DNA of 64,000 nt from Actinomycetota bacterium (GTDB lineage: Bacteria > Actinomycetota > Acidimicrobiia > Acidimicrobiales > Ilumatobacteraceae): positions 1 to 64,000 of the forward strand of contig SXUP01000016.1 of NCBI GenBank assembly GCA_005790505.1, in the 5' to 3' direction. Position numbers and translations under genes: made by a program. Shown here piece by piece: positions 54,006 through 62,000 of the stretch (position 1 is its first letter; every line of letters starts with the position of its first letter). The notes under the pieces were generated by a model. It was not told where the DNA came from, did no database searches, and worked only from the letters and a program-made list of their open reading frames with translations.

Positions 54006-55271
54006 TTAGGTGCGACCGAAGCGCTTGGACTCATCGGTGAATTGTTTGGCAATCTCAGTCGTGATTGAAGCGTTTGTTCCAGCAATTGACTTTGATAAGT
54101 CTTGTCGTGTGACGTGACTTGGCTCAAAGCCGTTGCGGGCGCGATCAAATGCGATGCTGGCTGCACGTTGTGAAGCGAGTTCGATGTCTCCTGGAGTGAA
54201 ACCTTCTGTGGTCTTCACCAACTCATCAATATCAATGTCCCGAGAATCTAGACGACTGAGCATGCTCGTCCACAACGCATTGCGGGCCACTTTATCCGGA
54301 GGACCAATTGGAATAACGAGGTCAAATCGGCCTGGTCGCAAAACAGCGGGATCAATGTTATTGACAAAGTTTGTGGCGCAGACAAGCAAATGACCAGCTG
54401 GCGTTCGGAACGACGGAATCATTTTGAGCAGTTCATTTACCACGCCGCGCGTGCCGGGACTCTCTGAACGAGCCGTCGCAATCTCATCTACTTCATCGAT
54501 GAATACGACGATGTTTTCAAGTTTGAGTAATTCGGTGAGGGCGTTGCGGAGTTCGGCTGCAAGAGACAATTGACCACTGTCTAATTTCGATGGAAGCAAT
54601 TCAACAAAAGGCCAGCCCAGTCGCCCGGCAATGGCGCGGGCAAAAGTTGTCTTGCCTGTTCCGGGAGGGCCAAACAACATGACTGCCGATGGCGCGTTTA
54701 CACCAATCTTGCCGGCCAACTCTGGGTCAGCAAGAGGTGCAATTATGCGGTTTTCGATCAAAGTTTTTTCGGTATCCATACCTGCAACTCGATCCCACAA
54801 TGTTGCATCGCAAAGTTCTCCACCCCACTGGTCAAGAACCCGCATTGCAGAAGGCTCAATGGGTTCAGATTTTTCGTAGAGCACAAGACCGTGAATGGGA
54901 TGAAAGCCCCGATTGACGAGAGCAGTTTGTCCCGCTTCAAAATTGGTTAGTAGCGCTGAGATCTTGCGTACTCCTTCGTGCAACAATTTTTCTTCAAGAC
55001 GCTGCAACATTGCAGAGCCAATTCCTTGATGCCGCCAACTGGGGCTAATTGCAACAATATTTATCCAGGCGTCATCATTGCTGATTCGACTGGACACCAG
55101 GCCAACTACTTCGTTTTCGGCAACAGCGACAATTGCAGGCGAACCAGCACTCGTATCGGCAACAAACTTCGCAATGTCAACTGGCCTTGAATCGGCGACA
55201 CCACGACACAATTCAAGAAGACGCACTGCCGAAGACATGTCACCAGGCACTAAATCGCGAACATTGAACAT
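54006..55271 (-). CDS. GNAT acetyltransferase - AAA+ ATPase fusion protein
   Basis: The 421-residue protein joins two domains in one frame. Residues 1-135 are a GNAT acetyltransferase with the acetyl-CoA loop VAISPSWRHQGIGSAML and FEAGQTALVNRGFHPI. Residues about 155-400 are an AAA+ ATPase of the classic AAA type: Walker A GPPGTGKTT (201-209), Walker B VVFIDE (255-260), sensor-1 Asn301, and arginines 312/315 in VLRPGRFDLVIP, then a small helical lid (EGFTPGDIELASQRAAS). No protease or membrane anchor is present. AAA domains of this type remodel proteins; the GNAT part might acetylate the target. Confidence 0.92.
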   Translation of the reverse strand: MFNVRDLVPGDMSSAVRLLELCRGVADSRPVDIAKFVADTSAGSPAIVAVAENEVVGLVSSRISNDDAWINIVAISPSWRHQGIGSAMLQRLEEKLLHEGVRKISALLTNFEAGQTALVNRGFHPIHGLVLYEKSEPIEPSAMRVLDQWGGELCDATLWDRVAGMDTEKTLIENRIIAPLADPELAGKIGVNAPSAVMLFGPPGTGKTTFARAIAGRLGWPFVELLPSKLDSGQLSLAAELRNALTELLKLENIVVFIDEVDEIATARSESPGTRGVVNELLKMIPSFRTPAGHLLVCATNFVNNIDPAVLRPGRFDLVIPIGPPDKVARNALWTSMLSRLDSRDIDIDELVKTTEGFTPGDIELASQRAASIAFDRARNGFEPSHVTRQDLSKSIAGTNASITTEIAKQFTDESKRFGRT

Positions 55272-55277
55272 GTCCTC

Positions 55278-55283
55278 ATACTA
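55278..55283 (-). promoter_or_regulatory. -10 element TAGTAT, leaderless geometry
   Basis: On the minus strand TAGTAT ends six bases before the ATG of the GNAT-AAA+ gene; GAGGAC lies between and is too close to be a standard ribosome-binding site. Confidence 0.5.
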
Positions 55284-55349
55284 TGACAACTCTTAGTTAA
55301 AGCCCGACAACGTGCGATGCAAAATATGCTCAATGAGCAAAGCGCCTCG

Positions 55350-56018
55350 CTAACTAGTAAAGGCTTCAACTGGCAGATCGCGCTCACCTGCAATTATGGC
55401 GGTGACAATACGGGCAGCCACCGCATCGGGTGCCAGACCGACTGGCATCTTTGGCGCGACTCCGGCAACAGGACGCGTAGCCAGCCCAGTTTCGGTGTGT
55501 GGGGGTCGGGCATCAATCACGTCAATGCGGCGGCGACGCAGTTCACGTCCGACAGCTAACATCGCAGCCCAAGCAGCGGCTTTTGATGCGCTGTATGCGG
55601 CCATTCCGCTGACAGGTTGTGTGGCAACGACACCGGAGAGGTTGACAAAAAACCCTCCATCATTTATGTGCGATGAACTTTCGCGCAACATCACGATCGG
55701 TGCGATTGCATTCACGGCAAACAATCGAGCAATCGTTGCGTCATCTAAATCAGCAATCGCGCCAAAGGCAACCAGCCCCGTTGCGTTGATCACACCGTCA
55801 AACGGCGCGACAGACTCAAATGCAGTCCTCAAAGCTTCATGATCAGTGATATCTGCTAAGGCGTATTGAAAAACAGTAGCGCCATCTAGTCGTGTGTGGT
55901 CACGCACGATCGCTGAAACGCGTGCACCAGCAGTTGTGAGATGGGCGGCAAGACGAGCACCCAAAACACCAGTCGCTCCAACTACAACAATATGCTTTCC
56001 ACTTATCTCTCGTGTCAC
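55350..56018 (-). CDS. Short-chain dehydrogenase/reductase
   Basis: The 222-residue SDR has the cofactor loop HIVVVGATGVLGARLAAHL, GVINATGLVAFG in place of NNAG, the catalytic VNLSGVVATQPVSGMAAYSASKAAAW (Tyr-x-x-x-Lys) and a shortened C-terminus. It is slightly shorter than the usual 245-255. GTG start with GAAGGGA upstream. No operon partner is evident; the substrate is unknown. Confidence 0.87.
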   Translation of the reverse strand: MTREISGKHIVVVGATGVLGARLAAHLTTAGARVSAIVRDHTRLDGATVFQYALADITDHEALRTAFESVAPFDGVINATGLVAFGAIADLDDATIARLFAVNAIAPIVMLRESSSHINDGGFFVNLSGVVATQPVSGMAAYSASKAAAWAAMLAVGRELRRRRIDVIDARPPHTETGLATRPVAGVAPKMPVGLAPDAVAARIVTAIIAGERDLPVEAFTS

Positions 56019-56061
56019 TTTATTTTGGTCCCTTCAAAATTGTTTACTTTTTAAAAAAGCG

Positions 56062-56433
56062 CTACAGCGCCAGGTGACGAGTTATTTCTGAGAAAAATTT
56101 CTCGGGCGACTTGTCACATGCTGCAATCTCGCTAGCGCTCATCAACAAAGTCACCTCACCGGATGAATCTCGTAAAACAACCGCAGGATATTTGCCGTTG
56201 ACGCAGCGCCGCACATCCTCAGGTTGATCGTTGCGATGAAATGTTTCAAATTTTATGCCTAGTTCACTGTCAAGTTTTGTTTGACAACCGCGCCATTTGG
56301 ACTTTTCACGAAACAGCGAATGTGTGATGTCGCACAGACTGCAATGGCGCACACCGAGTCTGGCACCAACCCAATAAGACATTTCACCCCACAGTGTCGC
56401 ATCGGCGTCATAGACACCAATTAATTGAGGCAT
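56062..56433 (-). CDS. Unrecognised 123-residue protein with Cys pair
   Basis: The protein is soluble, with LIGVYDADATLWGEMSYWVGARLGVRHCSLCDITHSLF at its N-terminus and five Cys, including a CSLC pair that could bind metal or form a redox disulfide. The second half has PAVVLRDSSGEVTLLMSASEIAAC. The order of strands and the CXXC suggest a thioredoxin-like or small alpha/beta fold, but I cannot name a family. It lies between an SDR gene and another unknown gene on the same strand. Confidence 0.7.
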   Translation of the reverse strand: MPQLIGVYDADATLWGEMSYWVGARLGVRHCSLCDITHSLFREKSKWRGCQTKLDSELGIKFETFHRNDQPEDVRRCVNGKYPAVVLRDSSGEVTLLMSASEIAACDKSPEKFFSEITRHLAL

Positions 56434-56439
56434 GTCTCA

Positions 56440-56445
56440 AAACTA
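56440..56445 (-). promoter_or_regulatory. -10 element TAGTTT, leaderless geometry
   Basis: On the minus strand TAGTTT ends six bases before the ATG at 56433. A TTGGCA lies 19 bases further upstream (56465-56470). Confidence 0.5.
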
Positions 56446-56547
56446 CACGAAAATAAAATTAGGGTGCCAAGTCTTGCGATCAAGAAGCCTGCCCGTGTTA
56501 TCGCAGAGTTGTAGTGACTCCCTAAATCGTGCGTCGTGACTTGGCAG

Positions 56548-57030
56548 TTATTTACCATCGCGTAAATCGATGTACAAAGTTTTTCGATTCTCAACGATGG
56601 GTCGCACATCGGTGGGTAGGGCGAGTTGCTCAGGAGTCAAAGTTCGGTTGTTGCAGTCAGTGAAGTTTCGAGTGTTGGGAGTATGCGTCACCAAACATGT
56701 CGCATCTGAATCTGCTGGGTGTCCGTAATACACCTGCCATCCCCGCGTGGGGTCAGCGCCAGTGTGGTCGAGCACAATTGAGCGCGTACCGTTGGGGCTT
56801 TTGAGGTCAGGGAACAAAAGTGGCCCGCCCGTGTCGACAGCACGAGCAATTGACTCAACAGGACCTACTTCAAAGATTCGGGCGCCCAGATTGGTCATAT
56901 TTGCGGGGCGATTTGAGATGTAGCTAGCCATACCCCACGTTGCCAACATCAGTAGGGCAAAAAAGGCAATTCCCAGCCCAACAGGAACAACAGCACGAGC
57001 AAAAGGGGAGCGAAGTTTTGGAAGTGGCAC
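56548..57030 (-). CDS. Single-pass membrane protein of unknown function
   Basis: The 160-residue protein has one membrane segment near its N-terminus (about 13-37, VVPVGLGIAFFALLMLATWGMASYI) followed by a polar domain, probably outside the membrane. That domain has two Cys (CLVTHTPNTRNFTDC) which could pair, and ends LPTDVRPIVENRKTLYIDLRDGK. I do not recognise it. The GTG start has CACAAT six bases upstream, close to the leaderless pattern. It is divergent from the B12-binding gene. Confidence 0.7.
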   Translation of the reverse strand: MPLPKLRSPFARAVVPVGLGIAFFALLMLATWGMASYISNRPANMTNLGARIFEVGPVESIARAVDTGGPLLFPDLKSPNGTRSIVLDHTGADPTRGWQVYYGHPADSDATCLVTHTPNTRNFTDCNNRTLTPEQLALPTDVRPIVENRKTLYIDLRDGK

Positions 57031-57087
57031 ATCTCTATTGTGGCTGGTTGGAGCGACGTTGCCCTCACGGCGTAAGGTTTAACTTCT

Positions 57088-57492
57088 GTGAAGCGCCTCT
57101 ACCGTGTCGTCGTCGCCACGCCTGGTTTGGACGGTCATGACCGGGGGGCCAAGACCATCACCCGCGCTCTTCGCGACCATGGTTTTGAAGTCATCTACAC
57201 GGGTCTGCACCAAACTCCTGAGCAGATTGCCGAGACTGCGTTGCAAGAAGACGTTGATGTCGTGGGCTTGTCTCTTCTGTCGGGTGCGCATCTCACCCTT
57301 TTCCCGCGGGTGATGGAGGAACTGCGCACAAGAGATCTTGGGGATATTTTGATTTTTGGCGGTGGCGTGATTCCAGATGCCGATGCGCGTGTGTTGAACG
57401 AGCAAGGCGTCTCCAAGATTTTTGGTCCAGGCTCCTCTCTAAAAGACATCTGTATTTGGCTTGAAGAAGAACTTGACAACAGGGAGCAATAA
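57088..57492 (+). CDS. Stand-alone cobalamin-binding subunit of methylmalonyl-CoA-type mutase
   Basis: The 134-residue protein is a B12-binding domain: VVVATPGLDGHDRGAKTITRALRDHGFEVIY contains the DXHXXG cobalamin-ligating motif, followed by DVDVVGLSLLSGAHLTLFP and ILIFGGGVIPDAD, which mark the GXGG region. It is the small subunit of a split acyl-CoA mutase; the catalytic subunit is not in the window. GTG start. It abuts sucC with no gap, so it is co-transcribed with succinyl-CoA synthetase, consistent with propionate/methylmalonyl-CoA entry into the TCA cycle. Confidence 0.92.
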   Translation: MKRLYRVVVATPGLDGHDRGAKTITRALRDHGFEVIYTGLHQTPEQIAETALQEDVDVVGLSLLSGAHLTLFPRVMEELRTRDLGDILIFGGGVIPDADARVLNEQGVSKIFGPGSSLKDICIWLEEELDNREQ

Positions 57493-58641
57493 GTGGATTT
57501 ATTTGAATACCAGGGCAAACAGTATTTTGCCCGCTATGACATACCGGTCTCAGCAGGTGGGGTTGCCCTCACTGTTGACGAAGCAGTAGCCATCGCCAAC
57601 AAAGCCGGGTATCCCGTCGTCGTTAAAGCTCAGGTCCAAGTTGGTGGCCGAGGCACAGCGGGCGGTATCAAGTTGGCCAATGATGAGGCCGAAGTACGAA
57701 CGCACGCCGGAAACATTTTGGGTATGGATATCAAGGGTCATGTCGTCAAGCGTGTTTGGGTTGAGAATGCGTCTGACATTAAAGAGGAGTACTACGCGTC
57801 GTTCACATTAGATCGCGCAGCCAAGCAACATCTTTTGATGCTCAGTGTTGAAGGTGGTGTTGAGATTGAGGTAGTTGCAGCAAAAAATCCAGATGCAATT
57901 GTGAAGTTGCATGTCAATCCTGTCGATGGTTTATCACTAGCAGTTGCGCACAAGGCTGCCGTTGATGCCAAGATTCCGACACAAGCGCAAGCAGGGGTGG
58001 CAGAGATGTTGGTGAAGTTGTATCGCTGCTACACAGAGGGTGATTGTGATTTAGCCGAAATCAATCCGCTCATCTTGAAGCCAAGTGGTGAAATACATGC
58101 ACTTGACGCCAAGGTGAGTTTGGACGAGAGTGCTGAGTTTCGGCACCCTGAGTGGGCTGAATTCATGGCCACGGTCGAACTTGACGCGCGCGAAAAACTT
58201 GCCCGCGAATATGGCCTGCAATACATCGGTCTTGATGGCACGGTTGGCATTATTGCCAACGGTGCAGGGTTGGCGATGAGCACCCTTGATGTGGTCAATC
58301 AAGTCGGCGGAACCGCGGCAAATTTCCTTGATATTGGCGGTGGTGCAAATGCTGATCTGATGGCGCATGCGCTTGAAGTAATCAATTCCGATAAAAATGT
58401 GAAGAGTATTTTTATCAATATCTTTGGTGGCATAACGCGCGGTGAAGAAGTCGCCAAAGGCATTGTCGAAGCAATGTCTCGCGTTGACTTGCGCGCACCA
58501 ATTGTGATTCGACTTGACGGAACAAATGCCCAGGAGGGCAGAGAGATTTTGGCTAATGCTGGAATCCCTGCTTCAAAGTTGACGAGTAAACCCACAATGT
58601 TGGATGCCGCGCGCGCGGCTGTCGAACTTGCCCAAAAATAG
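57493..58641 (+). CDS. sucC: Succinyl-CoA synthetase subunit beta
   Basis: The 382-residue ATP-grasp protein starts (M)DLFEYQGKQYFARYDIPVSAGG and has VVKAQVQVGGRGTAGGIKLA, AEINPLIL, and the GTANFLDIGGGA-like GGTAANFLDIGGGAN. With SucD it interconverts succinyl-CoA and succinate with nucleotide triphosphate formation. The GTG directly follows the stop of the B12-binding gene. Confidence 0.97.
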   Translation: MDLFEYQGKQYFARYDIPVSAGGVALTVDEAVAIANKAGYPVVVKAQVQVGGRGTAGGIKLANDEAEVRTHAGNILGMDIKGHVVKRVWVENASDIKEEYYASFTLDRAAKQHLLMLSVEGGVEIEVVAAKNPDAIVKLHVNPVDGLSLAVAHKAAVDAKIPTQAQAGVAEMLVKLYRCYTEGDCDLAEINPLILKPSGEIHALDAKVSLDESAEFRHPEWAEFMATVELDAREKLAREYGLQYIGLDGTVGIIANGAGLAMSTLDVVNQVGGTAANFLDIGGGANADLMAHALEVINSDKNVKSIFINIFGGITRGEEVAKGIVEAMSRVDLRAPIVIRLDGTNAQEGREILANAGIPASKLTSKPTMLDAARAAVELAQK

Positions 58642-58650
58642 GAAACGATT

Positions 58651-59550
58651 ATGGCAATTTTTGTAGATCAAAACACCAAAGTCATTGTGCAGGGGCTCAC
58701 TGGAGGACAAGGTAAATATCATGGGCTACGCAACAAGGCATACGGCACCCAAGTAGTCGCTGGAGTTACGCCTGGAAAAGGTGGTCAAGATGTAGAAGGT
58801 GTTCCCGTTTACGACACCGTTGCTCAGGCCGTGCAAGCAACTGGTGCAAATGCATCATTTGTAACAGTGCCCCCCAAGGCTGCACCGGCTGCAATTTTGG
58901 AGGCTGCTGCCGCTGGTGTCACATTTATCGTTTGCATAACAGAAGGTATTCCGGCTCAAGACGAAGCTCACACATACAACACATTGGTGCGTGACTACCC
59001 CAATGTTAGATTGCTCGGGCCTAACTGTCCCGGAATCATTAGTCCTGGAAAATGCAATATCGGAATCACTGCTGGTGAAATTGCGCAGTTGCCAACGGCC
59101 AAGGGACCAAATGTTGGAATCGTGTCGCGGTCCGGAACTCTCACCTATCAAGCATTGCACGAGCTCAAACAACTTGGAATTGGTGTGAGTACTTGCGTCG
59201 GCATCGGCGGAGACCCGGTTCCTGGAACATCTTTCATTGACTGTCTGCGCGAGTTTCAAAACGATCCAGAGACTCACGCCATTATCATGATCGGCGAAAT
59301 TGGTGGATCAGCCGAAGAAGAAGCGGCAGACTTCATCTCGGCGCACGTCACCAAGCCAATGTCTGCATATATTGCAGGCGTTACTGCTCCTGCGGGCAAG
59401 AAGATGGGTCACGCTGGCGCCATCGTGTCGGGCGGTAAAGGAACGGCACAAGGCAAGATGGACGCATTACGTGCAGCAGGGGTGCGAGTGGGGTTGAACC
59501 CCACAGAGGCTGGTGCGCTGATGGCCGACATTGTTAAAGGTCTTGGCTAA
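58651..59550 (+). CDS. sucD: Succinyl-CoA synthetase subunit alpha
   Basis: The 299-residue protein binds CoA and carries the phosphohistidine, in GHAGAIVSGGKGTAQGKMDAL. The N-terminal VQGLTGGQGKYHGLRNKAYGTQVVAG and GIVSRSGTLTYQALHELKQLGIG match the family. It lies nine bases after sucC with a GGAAACGA site and is adjacent to purH (no gap). Confidence 0.97.
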   Translation: MAIFVDQNTKVIVQGLTGGQGKYHGLRNKAYGTQVVAGVTPGKGGQDVEGVPVYDTVAQAVQATGANASFVTVPPKAAPAAILEAAAAGVTFIVCITEGIPAQDEAHTYNTLVRDYPNVRLLGPNCPGIISPGKCNIGITAGEIAQLPTAKGPNVGIVSRSGTLTYQALHELKQLGIGVSTCVGIGGDPVPGTSFIDCLREFQNDPETHAIIMIGEIGGSAEEEAADFISAHVTKPMSAYIAGVTAPAGKKMGHAGAIVSGGKGTAQGKMDALRAAGVRVGLNPTEAGALMADIVKGLG

Positions 59551-61059
59551 ATGCCGCGCGCACTTTTGTCGGTTTATGACAAAAACGGCATTGTCGAGTT
59601 TGCCTCGGCATTGCACCAACTTGGATGGGATCTGTTGTCTAGTGGGGGCACTGCAAAAGTAATCGCCGATAATGGAATTCCGGTCATCGATGTTGCCGAG
59701 ATAACAGGACTAGGGCCAATTCTTGATCACCGCGTTGTCACACTGCACCCCAAGATTCATGGTGCACTCTTGGCAGATATCGGCAACCCTGCACATATTG
59801 CTGAGATGTCGCAATATGGAATCGAGCCAATTTCATTAGTGGTGGTCAACCTGTATCCGTTCACAACAGATCCAGGAATTGAGTTGATTGATATTGGTGG
59901 ACCAGCGATGGTCCGTGCTGCTGCCAAAAACCATGCTCATGTTGGAGTGATCGTTGATGTCAGTGATTATGAGGGTGTCCTCAATTTGATAAGGCACGAT
60001 GATTTTGATGTTGTTGCGCGTCGACAATTGGCGGCAAAAGCCTTTCGCATTACGAGTGCTTATGACGCTGCAGTGGCCGCATGGATGGGGAGCGACATTG
60101 AAAACATTATTGACGCCACGCTTCCGCCGGTTTTGACAGTTGTCGGAGAACGAGATGAGATCTTGCGCTACGGCGAAAATCCGCATCAGGTTGGCGCACG
60201 ATATAGATTGCCTGGTCTCAGAAGTTGGTGGGACTCTGCATTGCAATTGAATGGCAAAGAGATGAGCTACTTAAATGTCTTTGACACTGAGGCAGCGTGG
60301 CAACTAGTCAATAAGTTCGATGCGCCTGCAGCTGTGATTGTCAAGCATGCCAATGCATGTGGCGTGGCAACGGGTGAATCAATTGACGACGCATATCTTC
60401 GGGCGCATGCCGCAGATCCAGTCAGTGCTTTTGGTGGAATAATCGCCCTGAATCGCGCAGTCACAGATCAAACCGCCCGAGCAATAACCGAGGTGTTCAC
60501 AGAAGTGGTTGTTGCGCCTGGATTCAGCGCTGGGGCACTCGAAATTTTGTGTGCAAAACCTTCGCTCCGACTTCTTGAGGCAACAGCACCATTCAACGAA
60601 AACGCACTTCAAGTGCGCAGTATCGACGGTGGATTATTGGTGCAAACAATAGATGAGGTTGACGAACCACTCGATCTCTATACCGTGGCAACAGAGCGCA
60701 CACCAACCGACACTGAATGGACCGACTTATTGATGGCGTGGCAAGTTGCAGCAGCAACATGGAGCAACGCAATTGTGTTGGTCAAAAATGGTGTCGCAGT
60801 GGGTGTTGGCGGGGGACAACCTAATCGAGTTGATGCCGCCCGAATTGCCATTGGTCGTGCTGGGCAGAATGTGTCTGGTTCTTCGGCCGCAAGTGACGCG
60901 TTTTTCCCTTTTCGTGACACCATTGATGAGTTGGCAAAAGCTGGTGTGACAGCAATTATTCAGCCAGGCGGAAGTGTTCGTGACGCAGAATCAATTGCCG
61001 CAGCGAACGAGCACGGTATGGCGATGGTGGTTACTGGAGTTCGTCATTTTCGGCATTAA
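59551..61059 (+). CDS. purH: Bifunctional AICAR transformylase / IMP cyclohydrolase
   Basis: The 502-residue enzyme does the last two steps of IMP synthesis. The MGS-like cyclohydrolase domain (about 1-195) has LLSVYDKNGIVEFASAL and DHRVVTLHPKIHGALLAD; the transformylase domain has LRYGENPHQVGARYRL, IVKHANACGVATG, ADPVSAFGGIIALNR and SDAFFPFRDTIDELAKAGVTAIIQPGGSVRD. It starts directly after sucD. Confidence 0.97.
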   Translation: MPRALLSVYDKNGIVEFASALHQLGWDLLSSGGTAKVIADNGIPVIDVAEITGLGPILDHRVVTLHPKIHGALLADIGNPAHIAEMSQYGIEPISLVVVNLYPFTTDPGIELIDIGGPAMVRAAAKNHAHVGVIVDVSDYEGVLNLIRHDDFDVVARRQLAAKAFRITSAYDAAVAAWMGSDIENIIDATLPPVLTVVGERDEILRYGENPHQVGARYRLPGLRSWWDSALQLNGKEMSYLNVFDTEAAWQLVNKFDAPAAVIVKHANACGVATGESIDDAYLRAHAADPVSAFGGIIALNRAVTDQTARAITEVFTEVVVAPGFSAGALEILCAKPSLRLLEATAPFNENALQVRSIDGGLLVQTIDEVDEPLDLYTVATERTPTDTEWTDLLMAWQVAAATWSNAIVLVKNGVAVGVGGGQPNRVDAARIAIGRAGQNVSGSSAASDAFFPFRDTIDELAKAGVTAIIQPGGSVRDAESIAAANEHGMAMVVTGVRHFRH

Positions 61060-61121
61060 TAAATAGCCCTATTTCAAAGAACCAAGTTTCAACACACCTC
61101 ACTTAACTCGCCCATATCCCT

Positions 61122-61127
61122 TAGAAT
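61122..61127 (+). promoter_or_regulatory. -10 element TAGAAT, leaderless geometry
   Basis: TAGAAT (five of six to TATAAT) ends six bases before the metF GTG. No Shine-Dalgarno sequence lies between. The clearest case of the pattern. Confidence 0.65.
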
Positions 61128-61133
61128 GGTGTC

Positions 61134-61994
61134 GTGACACAAATCAGTGCTCTGTTGCGGGCAGGAAGAACTTTTTCCTTTGAATTTTTCCCGCCCAAAA
61201 ATGACGAGGCTCAGGCTGTATTGGCGCGCACGATTGTCGAACTTGAACCTTTGGCTCCGAGTTTTGTAAGTGTTACCTACGGCGCGGGTGGTTCTACGCG
61301 CGAGCGCACTCGTGATCTGGTTGTGCAGATGCGCCACGAGACAAAGATTCCCCCGATGGCTCATCTCACATGTGTGGGGCACGTGCACCAAGAAATCGAA
61401 GACATTATTGCTGCTTATGTTGAGGCCGGTGTCGAAAATGTTTTGGCTCTTGCTGGTGATTTACCCGCTGACGGAACAGATTCTCCGCCAAGTGACTACA
61501 TCTTTGCTACAGATCTGGTGGAGCACCTACGCAGTATTTCCGACATGTGTATCGGTGTCGCTGCTCACCCTGAGGGGCATCCACGGTCACCCGATATGAC
61601 ATCAGATCGCCAATACCTGGCGGCTAAGTTGCAGTTGGCTGATTTTGCAACGACACAATTTTTCTTTGAAGCAGAGCACTATGTGCGCCTTGTGAACGAA
61701 CTCGCCGATCTAGGTTGCACCAAGCCGGTGATTCCTGGAATCATGCCGGTCACAAATTTATCCCAAGTTCAGCGGATGGCTGCGATGTCAGGAACTGAGT
61801 TCCCTACATGGTTGCATGATGATTTGGCGACAATGAAAACACCAGAGGAGGTTCGTCGTGTCGGGGTTGAGGCGGCTACCCGACTGTGTGCTGAGTTGCT
61901 TGAGGCCGGTGCGCCAGGTTTGCATTTTTACACTCTCAATCGTTCGACTGCGACGAGAGAAATTTACGCAGAACTCGGACTTCCGGTTGGTTAA
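61134..61994 (+). CDS. metF: 5,10-methylenetetrahydrofolate reductase
   Basis: The 286-residue flavoenzyme makes 5-methyl-tetrahydrofolate for methionine synthesis. Signatures: FSFEFFPPKNDEAQ, FVSVTYGAGGSTRERT, MAHLTCVGH, NVLALAGDLP, and GVAAHPEGHPRSPD. The GTG start has no ribosome-binding site and a -10 element six bases upstream. Its 74-base upstream gap separates it from purH, so it has its own promoter despite the shared folate theme. Confidence 0.95.
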   Translation: MTQISALLRAGRTFSFEFFPPKNDEAQAVLARTIVELEPLAPSFVSVTYGAGGSTRERTRDLVVQMRHETKIPPMAHLTCVGHVHQEIEDIIAAYVEAGVENVLALAGDLPADGTDSPPSDYIFATDLVEHLRSISDMCIGVAAHPEGHPRSPDMTSDRQYLAAKLQLADFATTQFFFEAEHYVRLVNELADLGCTKPVIPGIMPVTNLSQVQRMAAMSGTEFPTWLHDDLATMKTPEEVRRVGVEAATRLCAELLEAGAPGLHFYTLNRSTATREIYAELGLPVG

Positions 61995-62000
61995 TTCGCC

